IMG/VR virus record: IMGVR_UViG_3300023284_002099
Coordinates: 1 to 49,264 of that record
Direction: 5' to 3' (one strand)
DNA: 49,264 bases
DNA from: a virus
Made by a program: the position numbers and the translations under genes
Shown: positions 1 to 5,761 of the stretch, piece by piece
Numbering within the stretch: position 1 is the first letter of the stretch
How the letters are laid out: the number at the start of each line of letters is the position of its first letter
Notes under the pieces: model-generated
The model's input: only the letters and a program-made list of their open reading frames with translations
Told to the model about the DNA's origin: nothing
Databases searched by the model: none

Positions 1-20
1 TCATTCCCCTAGTAGTGGGC

Positions 21-61
21 ACTTTGTGTCTCGAAACAGCCTGTTTTTGGGACACAAAAGT
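21..61. promoter_or_regulatory. Imperfect dyad in the left-end control region
   Basis: The arms actttgtgtc (21-30) and gacacaaaagt (51-61) are complementary with one extra T, and an inner perfect pair aaacag/ctgttt (34-39, 41-46) sits inside them. It could be a protein-binding site, or a hairpin ending a transcript that enters from the other genome end. There is no long T run after it on either strand. Its role is unknown. Confidence 0.4.
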
Positions 62-78
62 GTAGTCAATTTGACTAC
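62..78. promoter_or_regulatory. Perfect 8-bp dyad, candidate operator
   Basis: GTAGTCAA and TTGACTAC are perfect reverse complements separated by one T. The half-site GTCAA/TTGAC recurs at 163-167, 171-175, 178-182 and 198-202, the last being the -35 element of the array promoter. A clustered half-site overlapping a -35 element is typical of a repressor operator, but no repressor was recognised in the window. Confidence 0.45.
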
Positions 79-162
79 AGGCGGTGCTTCGCAGCCGGCC
101 ACTCTGTGGAAATAAATTGTGCGTGGTGTACAAATGGACATCGGGAATTTCTGGAATTTCTA

Positions 163-182
163 GTCAAAGCTTGACGCGTCAA
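163..182. promoter_or_regulatory. GTCAA/TTGAC half-site cluster with 12-bp palindrome
   Basis: TTGACGCGTCAA (171-182) is a perfect palindrome, preceded by another GTCAA at 163-167. It lies 15 bp upstream of the -35 box of the array promoter, so a protein bound here could touch RNA polymerase. The assignment as an operator is inference. Confidence 0.4.
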
Positions 183-197
183 AAAGTAATGGCCCAC

Positions 198-225
198 TTG
201 ACTTCGGCCAATCATAGGGTATACT
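198..225 (+). promoter_or_regulatory. Sigma-70-type promoter for the PRP array
   Basis: TTGACT (198-203) and TATACT (220-225) are spaced 16 bp apart, each one base from consensus. The expected start point, near 232, is the first base of the left arm of the long hairpin at 232-357, so the transcript would begin with that structure and then run into the PRP genes. The opposing operon at the other end of the window has an almost identical promoter (49158-49185). Confidence 0.7.
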
Positions 226-231
226 TGAATA

Positions 232-357
232 GGTTGCTCTACCATGGAACGCATAGGTGGATTTTAGAGTACCACTGAGTCGTATCGAACCTCTAAATCA
301 GTAACGAGCCCTATTACGACTATGGCTGTGACCTATGCGTTCCAGAGTAGAGCAACC
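232..357 (+). ncRNA. Predicted structured leader RNA: 27-nt inverted repeat with inner hairpins
   Basis: The arms 232-258 and 331-357 are complementary at 25 of 27 positions (the two mismatches are mid-stem), enclosing 72 nt. Inside are smaller complementary pairs: 260-269 with 291-299, 278-284 with 315-321 as an alternative, and 307-310 with 324-327. The left arm begins at the predicted transcription start of the promoter at 198-225. The layout resembles a multi-branched RNA closed by a long stem. I do not recognise the family. It could be a leader controlling the array, a free small RNA, a protein-binding RNA or a DNA-level structure such as an origin. The short open frames crossing it have no ribosome site and are judged spurious. 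Confidence 0.5.
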
Positions 358-359
358 GC

Positions 360-416
360 GTGGTCGGCGGGGTGCATAGCCGGCCTGATGACACCGCTAT
401 GCACTCTGCACGCCAC
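360..416 (+). ncRNA. Second leader hairpin directly before the first PRP gene
   Basis: The arms 360-380 and 396-416 pair at 16 of 21 positions, and three of the five mismatches are G-U pairs in RNA. The inner nine pairs (372-380 with 396-404) are perfect and close a 15-nt loop. It begins 3 nt after the end of the first leader structure and ends 6 nt before the AGGA Shine-Dalgarno site of the first array gene. No U tract follows, so it is not a simple terminator. A role in translation control or RNA stability is inference. Confidence 0.45.
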
Positions 417-433
417 ACTACAGGACCAGGGAC

Positions 434-832
434 ATGCCAAACCAAACAAGAGTACTATCCTATCCCACAAGATGTGCCATTGCAGTGCAGGAGGTGACGG
501 GATGGGGAAACACAGTCAAGACAGCCTTGAAAGACCTGATCCGGCAAACACAAAACCTAAAAGGGCTGTCACTCGTTGGCTACAGCCTAAACGGAATAAA
601 TTTTCAGGGATGCGATTTACGGAACAACCACTTCAGGTCCTGCGATCTCAGGTGCTGTAATTTCCAGGACTGTGATTTGCGGAACATCGCCTTCGAGAAC
701 TGTGAACTAAACAACGCTGACTTTCGGGGAGCTAAGATGACGTCAGACTGTAAGATCCTCCTCAAGTATTGCCACCCGTCGGCAATCTTCGGTCCACCAA
801 TGGACGGCAACCAACTACTGCTGGAGTTTTGA
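434..832 (+). CDS. Pentapeptide-repeat protein with C-terminal clamp-binding-like tail (array copy 1)
   Basis: 132 residues. Residues 24-45 form a predicted helix (core TALKDLIRQTQNL) that is conserved through the family. Residues 46-100 are about eleven tandem pentapeptides with L or F at the centre and often C in place of the usual A (for example GCDLRNNHF). PRPs fold as right-handed quadrilateral beta-helices, and some (MfpA, Qnr) imitate DNA and bind gyrase. The last residues, GPPMDGNQLLLEF, end in QLLLEF, which fits the hexameric sliding-clamp-binding motif QLxLx[L/F] placed at the very C-terminus, as in DNA polymerase IV. The start is set by AGGA (422-425) 8 nt upstream and by identity with the other copies. 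The clamp binding is inferred. Confidence 0.88.
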   Translation: MPNQTRVLSYPTRCAIAVQEVTGWGNTVKTALKDLIRQTQNLKGLSLVGYSLNGINFQGCDLRNNHFRSCDLRCCNFQDCDLRNIAFENCELNNADFRGAKMTSDCKILLKYCHPSAIFGPPMDGNQLLLEF

Positions 833-834
833 AT

Positions 835-1233
835 ATGCCAAACCAAACAATAAGAACACCCTCCTTCTCAGACTGTATCATTGAATCGCATGGCGTGACG
901 GGATGGGGAGCGACAGCGAGGGACGCCTTGAAAGACCTGATCAGAAAGACACAAGACCTATCGAATCTTACACTTATTGGCTACAACCTAAACGGAACAA
1001 ATTTTCAAGGATGCGATCTACAGAACAGCCAGTTCAGACACTGCGACCTCATTGGCTGTAATTTCCAGAACTGCGACCTACGGAACATCTTTTTCAAGAG
1101 CTGTGAACTACGCAACTGTGATTTCCGGGGAGCCAAGATGACGAGATCCTGTAAACTTTATCTCCAGTCTCACTATCCGTCGGCGATCTTGGGCCCAGCA
1201 ATGGACGGCAACCAACTACTACTGGAATTTTGA
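835..1233 (+). CDS. Pentapeptide-repeat protein with clamp-binding-like tail (array copy 2)
   Basis: 132 residues, beginning MPNQTIRT. The frame is open further upstream, but the start at 835 matches the paralogs and lies two bases after the previous stop. The SD-like GGAG (824-827) sits inside the preceding gene's tail codons (CTG GAG TTT TGA). The helix is at residues 24-45, the pentapeptides at about 46-100 (core GCDLQNSQFRHCDL), and the tail is GPAMDGNQLLLEF. It is a close paralog of copy 1 with most differences in the exposed repeat positions, suggesting divergence of the surface while fold and tail are kept. Confidence 0.88.
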   Translation: MPNQTIRTPSFSDCIIESHGVTGWGATARDALKDLIRKTQDLSNLTLIGYNLNGTNFQGCDLQNSQFRHCDLIGCNFQNCDLRNIFFKSCELRNCDFRGAKMTRSCKLYLQSHYPSAILGPAMDGNQLLLEF

Positions 1234-1235
1234 GC

Positions 1236-1634
1236 ATGCCAAACCAAACAAGAGTACTATCCTATCCCATAGGCTGTAGAGTTGAGGCTCACGGGGTGAC
1301 GGGATGGGGAAACACAGTCAAGGACGCACTGGAAAACTTGATCCGTAAAACACAAAACCTAGAGGGCCTTGCATTCTTTGGCCACAACCTAAATGGAATA
1401 AATTTTCAAGAGTGTGACTTACGTGGTAACAAATTCGACTCCTGTAACCTCAATGGCTGTAATTTCCAAAACTGTGATCTGAGGAATATAGGGTTCAGAT
1501 GGTGCAAGTTAAAGCGTGCTGACTTCCGGGGAGCTACTATGACGGCAGACTGCAAACGCTTCCTTAAGTTTCACCACCCGTCGGCAATCTTCGGTCCACC
1601 AATGGACGGCGATCAACTACTACTGGAGTTTTGA
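1236..1634 (+). CDS. Pentapeptide-repeat protein with clamp-binding-like tail (array copy 3)
   Basis: 132 residues, beginning MPNQTRVLSY. An in-frame TTG at 1230 would add two residues, but the ATG at 1236 matches all paralogs. The N-terminal block is nearly the same as copy 1, then the repeats diverge (GNKFDSCNLNGCNF, residues 64-77). The tail is PMDGDQLLLEF: here N of DGN is D, as in the tagged proteins of the opposite strand. Its SD is embedded in the end of copy 2. Confidence 0.87.
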   Translation: MPNQTRVLSYPIGCRVEAHGVTGWGNTVKDALENLIRKTQNLEGLAFFGHNLNGINFQECDLRGNKFDSCNLNGCNFQNCDLRNIGFRWCKLKRADFRGATMTADCKRFLKFHHPSAIFGPPMDGDQLLLEF

Positions 1635-1636
1635 GC

Positions 1637-2034
1637 ATGCCAAACCAAATGACAGAAAGACTCTCCCCCGCAAGATGTGCCCTTGAGTCTCAGGGGGTGA
1701 GGGGGTACGGCAACACACACAGAACCGCTTTGGAAGATTTGATCCGGCAAACACAAGACCTAAAGGGGCTGGAATTCACTTGTCGTTATCTAAATGGAGT
1801 AGATTTCCAGGGGAGCAATTTATGTAATAGCAGTTTCAGGTCCTGCAACCTCATTGGCTGCAATTTCCAGAACTGTGATCTGCGGAACATCACCTTCTAT
1901 AATTGTAGACTACGCAACTCTGACTTCCGGGGGCCAAAATGACGGTAGAATGCAAGATCCTCCTCAAATCTCACCACCCGTCGGTGATCTTGGGCCCAGC
2001 AATGGACGGCAACCAACTACTACTGGAGTTTTGA
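1637..2034 (+). pseudogene. Frameshifted pentapeptide-repeat gene (array copy 4) cut before its tail
   Basis: The frame opens at 1637 (MPNQMTERLS) and stops at 1942 after 101 residues, right at the end of the repeats (DFRGPK). The sister copies read ccggggagcc where this copy reads ccgggggcc: one A is missing. Past the stop, the +1 frame continues with the expected sequence MTVECKILLK through PAMDGNQLLLEF to a TGA at 2032-2034. The unit is 400 nt instead of 401, confirming a one-base deletion. As read, the product keeps helix and repeats but lacks the tail. It may be a mutant copy, a sequencing error at the G run, or a natural untagged variant. Confidence 0.85.
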
Positions 2035-2036
2035 GC

Positions 2037-2435
2037 ATGCCAAACCAAACACGAAGTAATCTACCTCTAGAAACCTATATCGTTGAGGCTCAGGGCGGAA
2101 TAGGGTCTGGGAATACAAAAAAGGAAGCCTTGAAAGACCTGATCCGGCAAACACAAAACCTAAATTGGCTGTCACTCGTTGGCTGTAAACTAGACGGAAT
2201 AAATTTTCAAGATTGCGATTTACGAAACACCAGATTCAACTTCTGTAACCTCAAGGGCTGTAATTTCCAGGGCTGTGATCTGAGAAATATAGATTTCAGA
2301 GACTGTAAACTAAACAGAGCTAACTTCCGGGGAGCCAAGATGACGGCAGACTGCAAGATTCTCCTCAAGTTTCACCATCCGTCGGCGATCTTGGATCCAG
2401 AGATGGATGGCAACCAACTACTACTGGAGTTTTGA
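2037..2435 (+). CDS. Pentapeptide-repeat protein with clamp-binding-like tail (array copy 5)
   Basis: 132 residues, beginning MPNQTRSNLP; a much longer upstream reading frame exists but overlaps copy 4 and is rejected. It has the helix block KKEALKDLIRQTQNL, pentapeptides at about residues 46-100 (core CDLRNTRFNFCNLKGC), and the tail PEMDGNQLLLEF. The start follows the stop of the broken copy 4 by two bases, so its translation would not be coupled to that copy's terminating ribosomes (which stop at 1942). It would depend on the embedded GGAG. Confidence 0.87.
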   Translation: MPNQTRSNLPLETYIVEAQGGIGSGNTKKEALKDLIRQTQNLNWLSLVGCKLDGINFQDCDLRNTRFNFCNLKGCNFQGCDLRNIDFRDCKLNRANFRGAKMTADCKILLKFHHPSAILDPEMDGNQLLLEF

Positions 2436-2437
2436 GC

Positions 2438-2815
2438 ATGCCCGCTGAAACACGACGCACCTTTTCCACCGATGAATGCCAGGGGGTAGGAGGCACCCCC
2501 CGGGCTGCGCTGGAAGATTTTATGACCCAAACACGGAATATGAAGAACATTAGCATCTTTAAATTTGATTTAACTGGGATGGACTTCCGGGGGTGTATCT
2601 TTTCAAACGCTCTATTCACGGAATGTAATCTGAGTAACTGTAACTTTCAAGGATGCGATCTGACGGAAGTATTCTTTGCAACTTGCACACTAGACTATGC
2701 TGATTTTCGCGGAGCCAAATTACGAGCAAGGCAGTTAATGGATACCAAACTTTACTGGAAAACAGCGATCTTCGGCCCACCAATTGATGGCAACCAACTA
2801 CTACTGGAGTTCTAA
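2438..2815 (+). CDS. Pentapeptide-repeat protein with clamp-binding-like tail (array copy 6)
   Basis: 125 residues, beginning MPAETRRTFS. The N-terminus is shorter than in copies 1-5 and the helix block is diverged (RAALEDFMTQTRNM). The repeats (core GCIFSNALFTECNLSNCNF) and the tail GPPIDGNQLLLEF remain. It is closest to copy 8, sharing the block GCDLTEVFF. This is the first array member outside the strict 401-nt unit, so it belongs to an older duplication layer. Confidence 0.86.
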   Translation: MPAETRRTFSTDECQGVGGTPRAALEDFMTQTRNMKNISIFKFDLTGMDFRGCIFSNALFTECNLSNCNFQGCDLTEVFFATCTLDYADFRGAKLRARQLMDTKLYWKTAIFGPPIDGNQLLLEF

Positions 2816-2819
2816 AACC

Positions 2820-3218
2820 ATGCCAAATAACTGTATCATTCAATTATGGCCTAACGGATTTTCGGCCAGCTCGCTCAGTCACAGTGTAACAGCTTCCTCG
2901 CCCAAAGAGGCCTTGGAACGTCTACTCAGTAAAACCAAAGCCCTCCCCAATCTCCTCGCAAGCGGGTATGATCTCAGTGGTGTAGACTTTCGGGGCTGCG
3001 ACATAAGCAACAGTAAATTTGAAGCGTGTAACATGCGCAATTGCGATTTTCGCGACTGTGACCTCTTGTCTACCTACTTTCCGCTTTGCGTCCTGGACCA
3101 CACCGACTTTCGCGGAGCCATCGTGCGCGACACATTTATCCGGAAACTAGAACTCGATTGGCCACTCGCAAAGCACATCTCGCTAATCGACGGCAACCAA
3201 CTCCTTTTGAGGTTCTAA
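2820..3218 (+). CDS. Pentapeptide-repeat protein, tail variant QLLLRF (array copy 7)
   Basis: 132 residues, beginning MPNNCIIQLW. The start at 2820 follows GGAG in the previous tail codons and two bases of ACC-type spacer. The N-terminus is the most diverged of the first group (helix KEALERLLSKTKAL). Repeats include GCDISNSKFEACNMRNCDF. The tail is IDGNQLLLRF: the E of the usual QLLLEF is R, a position that is free in the hexameric clamp motif (QLxLxF). The R codon AGG creates GAGG, the probable SD for the next gene. Confidence 0.85.
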   Translation: MPNNCIIQLWPNGFSASSLSHSVTASSPKEALERLLSKTKALPNLLASGYDLSGVDFRGCDISNSKFEACNMRNCDFRDCDLLSTYFPLCVLDHTDFRGAIVRDTFIRKLELDWPLAKHISLIDGNQLLLRF

Positions 3219-3220
3219 GC

Positions 3221-3601
3221 ATGCCTAGCGAAACACAAGTATGTAGATTTACTGTACATAAATATCAAGGTATTGGATCCACCCCCCAAGCCGCTCTAAA
3301 AGACCTCATCAGGCAAACACAAAACCTAACTTACGTTCGTACAGGTTTTAAAGATTTGAGTGGAGTGGATTTTCGGGGTTGTAATCTGAAACATACTGAA
3401 TTCTATACTTGTGATCTAACCGAATGTAATTTTCAAGGATGCGATCTGACGGAAGTTTTCTTTTCAAATTGCACATTTGATTACACCAACTTCCGTGGAG
3501 CTACACTACACCAACCAAGGCGGGAGTACCTAGAAAGAAATTGGCCGAGCGCTTTACTCGGTCCAGCAATCGACGGCAATCAACTATTACTGGAGTTTTA
3601 A
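3221..3601 (+). CDS. Pentapeptide-repeat protein with clamp-binding-like tail (array copy 8)
   Basis: 126 residues, beginning MPSETQVCRF. It has the helix block QAALKDLIRQTQNL, repeats from about residue 46 (core GCNLKHTEFYTCDLTECNF), and the tail PAIDGNQLLLEF. The start at 3221 is two bases after the previous stop. The sequence resembles copy 6 in the second half (GCDLTEVFF), suggesting these two arose from one ancestor, separated by copy 7. Confidence 0.86.
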   Translation: MPSETQVCRFTVHKYQGIGSTPQAALKDLIRQTQNLTYVRTGFKDLSGVDFRGCNLKHTEFYTCDLTECNFQGCDLTEVFFSNCTFDYTNFRGATLHQPRREYLERNWPSALLGPAIDGNQLLLEF

Positions 3602-3603
3602 TT

Positions 3604-3969
3604 ATGTCCTACACACTTTTAGTACAAGGAATTTACGCCAGAGGAGCCACCCACGCTGAATGTCTATTGAATTTTATGGCCCAAACTAAGGATCTAAGTA
3701 CGATAAGCACTGACCATGGTGACTTCAGAACAATAGATTTTAGGGGCTGTACCTTTGATACTAATGAATTTTATTCATGTGATTTTGATCACTGTAATTT
3801 CCAGGGGTGCGATTTGGTACGTGTTAATTTCCGTAATTGCTTCTTTAATCGCACAGACTTCCGAGGAGCTATACTGTCGAAATCAACCAGACAAGAAATC
3901 GAAGAAAATTGGCCAACCGCTATCTTCGGCCCGCCGATCGACGGCAACCAATTACTGTTGGAGTTCTAA
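3604..3969 (+). CDS. Pentapeptide-repeat protein with clamp-binding-like tail (array copy 9)
   Basis: 121 residues, beginning MSYTLLVQGI, with a shortened N-terminus. It has helix AECLLNFMAQTKDL, repeats IDFRGCTFDTNEFYSCDFDH and following, and the tail PPIDGNQLLLEF. The start at 3604 is preceded by GGAG inside the tail codons of copy 8. Phenylalanine is the central residue in most pentapeptides here, a common PRP variant. Confidence 0.85.
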   Translation: MSYTLLVQGIYARGATHAECLLNFMAQTKDLSTISTDHGDFRTIDFRGCTFDTNEFYSCDFDHCNFQGCDLVRVNFRNCFFNRTDFRGAILSKSTRQEIEENWPTAIFGPPIDGNQLLLEF

Positions 3970-4317
3970 ATGATCGATATTTGTAAAAACGATGGTCGGT
4001 TGGTTACACGGAGTCGAACCGCAAAGACTGCAATGGACTTTATGATACGCATTGGATGCAATCTAGTGGGTTTGAATCTCTCGTCCATGGACTTGAGCAA
4101 TATGGATTTATCTGGTCAGGATTTCGGCCTCTGTGATTTCAACCACGCGAACCTCAGGGGCTGTGATCTGCGTGACACGCTTCTCGATGGTTGTTGTATG
4201 TACTACGCGGACTTGCGGGGTGCTATATTAAATTCAGATACACGTGTTGACCTCCGGTACTCGGATCACGTTTTACTCGGTCCCTTCGCCGACGGCAACC
4301 AACTCTTACTGTTTTAA
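3970..4317 (+). CDS. Pentapeptide-repeat protein ending QLLLF (array copy 10, second subfamily)
   Basis: 115 residues, starting directly after the stop of copy 9 with GGAG 6 nt upstream. It opens the second subfamily: the helix block is now SRTAKTAMDFMIRIG and the repeats are rich in LS pairs (LDLSNMDLS-like, residues 36-60). It ends FADGNQLLLF at the extreme C-terminus. QLLLF is the pentameric sliding-clamp motif QLxLF, one residue shorter than the QLLLEF of earlier copies. The DNA CTGTTT at this point has no SD, so the motif is kept without any role in translation of the next gene. Confidence 0.85.
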   Translation: MIDICKNDGRLVTRSRTAKTAMDFMIRIGCNLVGLNLSSMDLSNMDLSGQDFGLCDFNHANLRGCDLRDTLLDGCCMYYADLRGAILNSDTRVDLRYSDHVLLGPFADGNQLLLF

Positions 4318-4321
4318 GACT

Positions 4322-4678
4322 ATGACACGAATATACAACATATACAACGAATACCGATTCAGAGGTGAGACGGCTAAATTGGCTCTCATAGATCACATGA
4401 ATGCTGGTTACACTTTTGCTAACCTAGACCTAAGTTATTTTGATTTAAGTGGAACTGATTGGGCGAATCGACGCTTTGGTAGGTCAAACTTAATAGGAAC
4501 TAATTTCAGCAATTGCAACCTCCTAGGTGCCGACTTTAGCACGTGCCAGATGGATGGTACTGATTTTACAGGGGCTCAGATTGATTCTCGTCTCCGTAAA
4601 CAGTTGAGTAAATGGCCCAGTGCAATAATTAGACCTATGGACGGCAACCAACTCCTGCTATTCTCGGATGTACGATGA
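4322..4678 (+). CDS. Pentapeptide-repeat protein, internal QLLLF (array copy 11)
   Basis: 118 residues from ATG 4322 (MTRIYNIYNE); the longer upstream frame overlaps copy 10. It has the second-subfamily helix ETAKLALIDHMN and repeats from about residue 40 to 92 (core GTNFSNCNLLGADF). The tail is PMDGNQLLLF followed by SDVR, so the clamp-like pentamer is four residues from the end. The stop overlaps the next start (ATGA), indicating coupled translation. Confidence 0.84.
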   Translation: MTRIYNIYNEYRFRGETAKLALIDHMNAGYTFANLDLSYFDLSGTDWANRRFGRSNLIGTNFSNCNLLGADFSTCQMDGTDFTGAQIDSRLRKQLSKWPSAIIRPMDGNQLLLFSDVR

Positions 4679-5025
4679 TTAAGGTATACAATATCTGGCA
4701 AGGGTACGTATTTAGCGGTAAGACCGCCAAGTCTGCCCTTATAGACCACATGCACCGGGAGGGCACTGCTTTTTGCAATCTGGATCTGAGTCATTTTGAT
4801 TTGAGTCACGCTGATTGGGGATTCAAAAACTTTGACCATGCAGATTTAACAGGAACTAATTTCAGGTACTGCAACCTGGTAGGCGCTCATTTCAACAACT
4901 GTGTTATGGATCATACTGATTTTACAGGGGCGGTGATTGATTTAATTCTTTTCAACCAACTAAAGAAATGGCCTAATGCAATCTTTCAACCCGTTGACGG
5001 CAACCAACTCTTACTGGATTTCTAA
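4675..5025 (+). CDS. Pentapeptide-repeat protein ending QLLLDF (array copy 12)
   Basis: 116 residues, start overlapping the previous stop (ATGA at 4675-4678). It is a close relative of copy 11 (helix KTAKSALIDHMH, repeat core GTNFRYCNLVGAHF). The tail is PVDGNQLLLDF, the hexameric type with D before F, which is the form used by the small tagged proteins encoded on the opposite strand. Confidence 0.85.
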   Translation: MIKVYNIWQGYVFSGKTAKSALIDHMHREGTAFCNLDLSHFDLSHADWGFKNFDHADLTGTNFRYCNLVGAHFNNCVMDHTDFTGAVIDLILFNQLKKWPNAIFQPVDGNQLLLDF

Positions 5026-5027
5026 AA

Positions 5028-5423
5028 ATGATTCAACTTCTTGCCAGAGATGGTAGACTCATAGTACAGGGTAGAACTGCAAAAATCGCATTACAACTTC
5101 GTATGGATGGACACGGAGTTGATCGTAATAGGGCAATTGATTATTTAGATTTATCAAATCTAGATTTGAGTCATATGTATTTGAAAAATCAAAACTTAAA
5201 TAGTTGTGATCTTACTAATACTAACCTCCAGGGTTGTGATCTTCGAGGTGTACGTCTTTGCGGCTGTATTATGATAAAAACAGATTTTCGAGATGCTCAG
5301 TTTGATGAACATATGATTTTCGATGAATCATTCCAAGATTGTATTTTTGGTCCACTAATGGATGGCAACCAACTCTTAATGGACTTTTACGGGGGAGTAC
5401 GATGGTCCAGATTCTCAATGTAA
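5028..5423 (+). CDS. Pentapeptide-repeat protein, internal QLLMDF (array copy 13)
   Basis: 131 residues, starting two bases after the previous stop. It has helix RTAKIALQLRMD and repeats LDLSNLDLSHMYLKNQNL and following, to about residue 95. The tag is PLMDGNQLLMDF and is followed by eleven extra residues that run into the next gene, with which it overlaps by 22 nt. The extension contains the GGGGGAG Shine-Dalgarno for copy 14, so it probably reflects a shifted gene junction. Confidence 0.82.
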   Translation: MIQLLARDGRLIVQGRTAKIALQLRMDGHGVDRNRAIDYLDLSNLDLSHMYLKNQNLNSCDLTNTNLQGCDLRGVRLCGCIMIKTDFRDAQFDEHMIFDESFQDCIFGPLMDGNQLLMDFYGGVRWSRFSM

Positions 5424-5761
5424 ATGGGTTCTATATCGTAAGCGGCGAGACAGCTAAGGATGCCCTTTTATCGCACCTGCGGCGGGGGAGAACCCTGCAC
5501 TTTCTAAACTTGAGGGGGTTGGATTTAAGTGACTCCGACTGGAGTAACGTAGATTTCGGCGAGTCTGATTTAACAGGAACTAATCTAAGATTCTGTAATT
5601 TGGTAGGTGTCAATTTTTACGATTTTATTTTAGAAAAAACTGATTTACGTGGATCGAAATTTGATTTCGGTCTGGAAGCCATACTTCAAATGTGGCCGAC
5701 CTGTAGACACCAACCGTGTGATAAGAGTGGCCAGCTTCTACTCTTTCCCCTATCAGCCTAA
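5402..5761 (+). CDS. Pentapeptide-repeat protein with GQLLLF tail (array copy 14, last)
   Basis: 119 residues from ATG 5402 with GGGGGAG just upstream. It has the second-subfamily helix ETAKDALLSHLR and repeats at about residues 38-88 (core GLDLSDSDWSNVDF). The tag is CDKSGQLLLFPLSA: the usual DGN is replaced by KSG, but QLLLF is intact. The stop (5759-5761) overlaps the stop of dnaN on the other strand (5758-5760), so array and clamp operon converge with no terminator between them. Confidence 0.84.
   Translation: MVQILNVNGFYIVSGETAKDALLSHLRRGRTLHFLNLRGLDLSDSDWSNVDFGESDLTGTNLRFCNLVGVNFYDFILEKTDLRGSKFDFGLEAILQMWPTCRHQPCDKSGQLLLFPLSA

Larger units (their letters stand above)
434..2437 (+). repeat. 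401-nt tandem gene repeat (five PRP units)
   Basis: Start codons of the first six array genes lie at 434, 835, 1236, 1637, 2037 and 2438, giving spacings of 401, 401, 401, 400 and 401 nt. Each unit is 132 codons, a stop and two bases (TGAGCATG or TGAATATG junctions). The 3' ends of the units are nearly identical in DNA sequence while the middles have diverged. This is the footprint of repeated unequal duplication followed by selection. The single 400-nt unit carries the frameshift described separately. Confidence 0.9.

Noticed and set aside
232-357. tRNA or tRNA-like gene in the leader
   Set aside because: A GGTTCGA-like string occurs on the minus strand, but no 7-bp acceptor, D and anticodon arms fit around it; the 27-bp stem is much longer than tRNA allows.
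232-416. Integron-type attC site or gene-cassette array
   Set aside because: The paired arms lack the GTTRRRY/RYYYAAC core sites, the array genes have no such sites between them, and no integrase was seen.
84-660. Short plus-strand frames at 84-278 and 322-660
   Set aside because: They cross the promoter and the leader hairpins or run in the wrong frame of the first PRP, with no SD and no family resemblance.
434-5761. CRISPR array or diversity-generating retroelement
   Set aside because: The repeat units are coding genes of about 400 nt, not short spacers, and there is no Cas gene, reverse transcriptase or template repeat.
434-5761. Quinolone-resistance (Qnr) genes
   Set aside because: Qnr proteins are about 218 residues with a characteristic central Gly and loops; these are 115-132 residues with a helix block and a tail. 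Only the repeat fold is shared.
434-5761. Tail QLLLEF as mere by-product of the SD for the next gene
   Set aside because: DGNQLL lies outside the SD, the tail exists in copies whose codons give no SD (QLLLF) and in minus-strand genes with other junctions.
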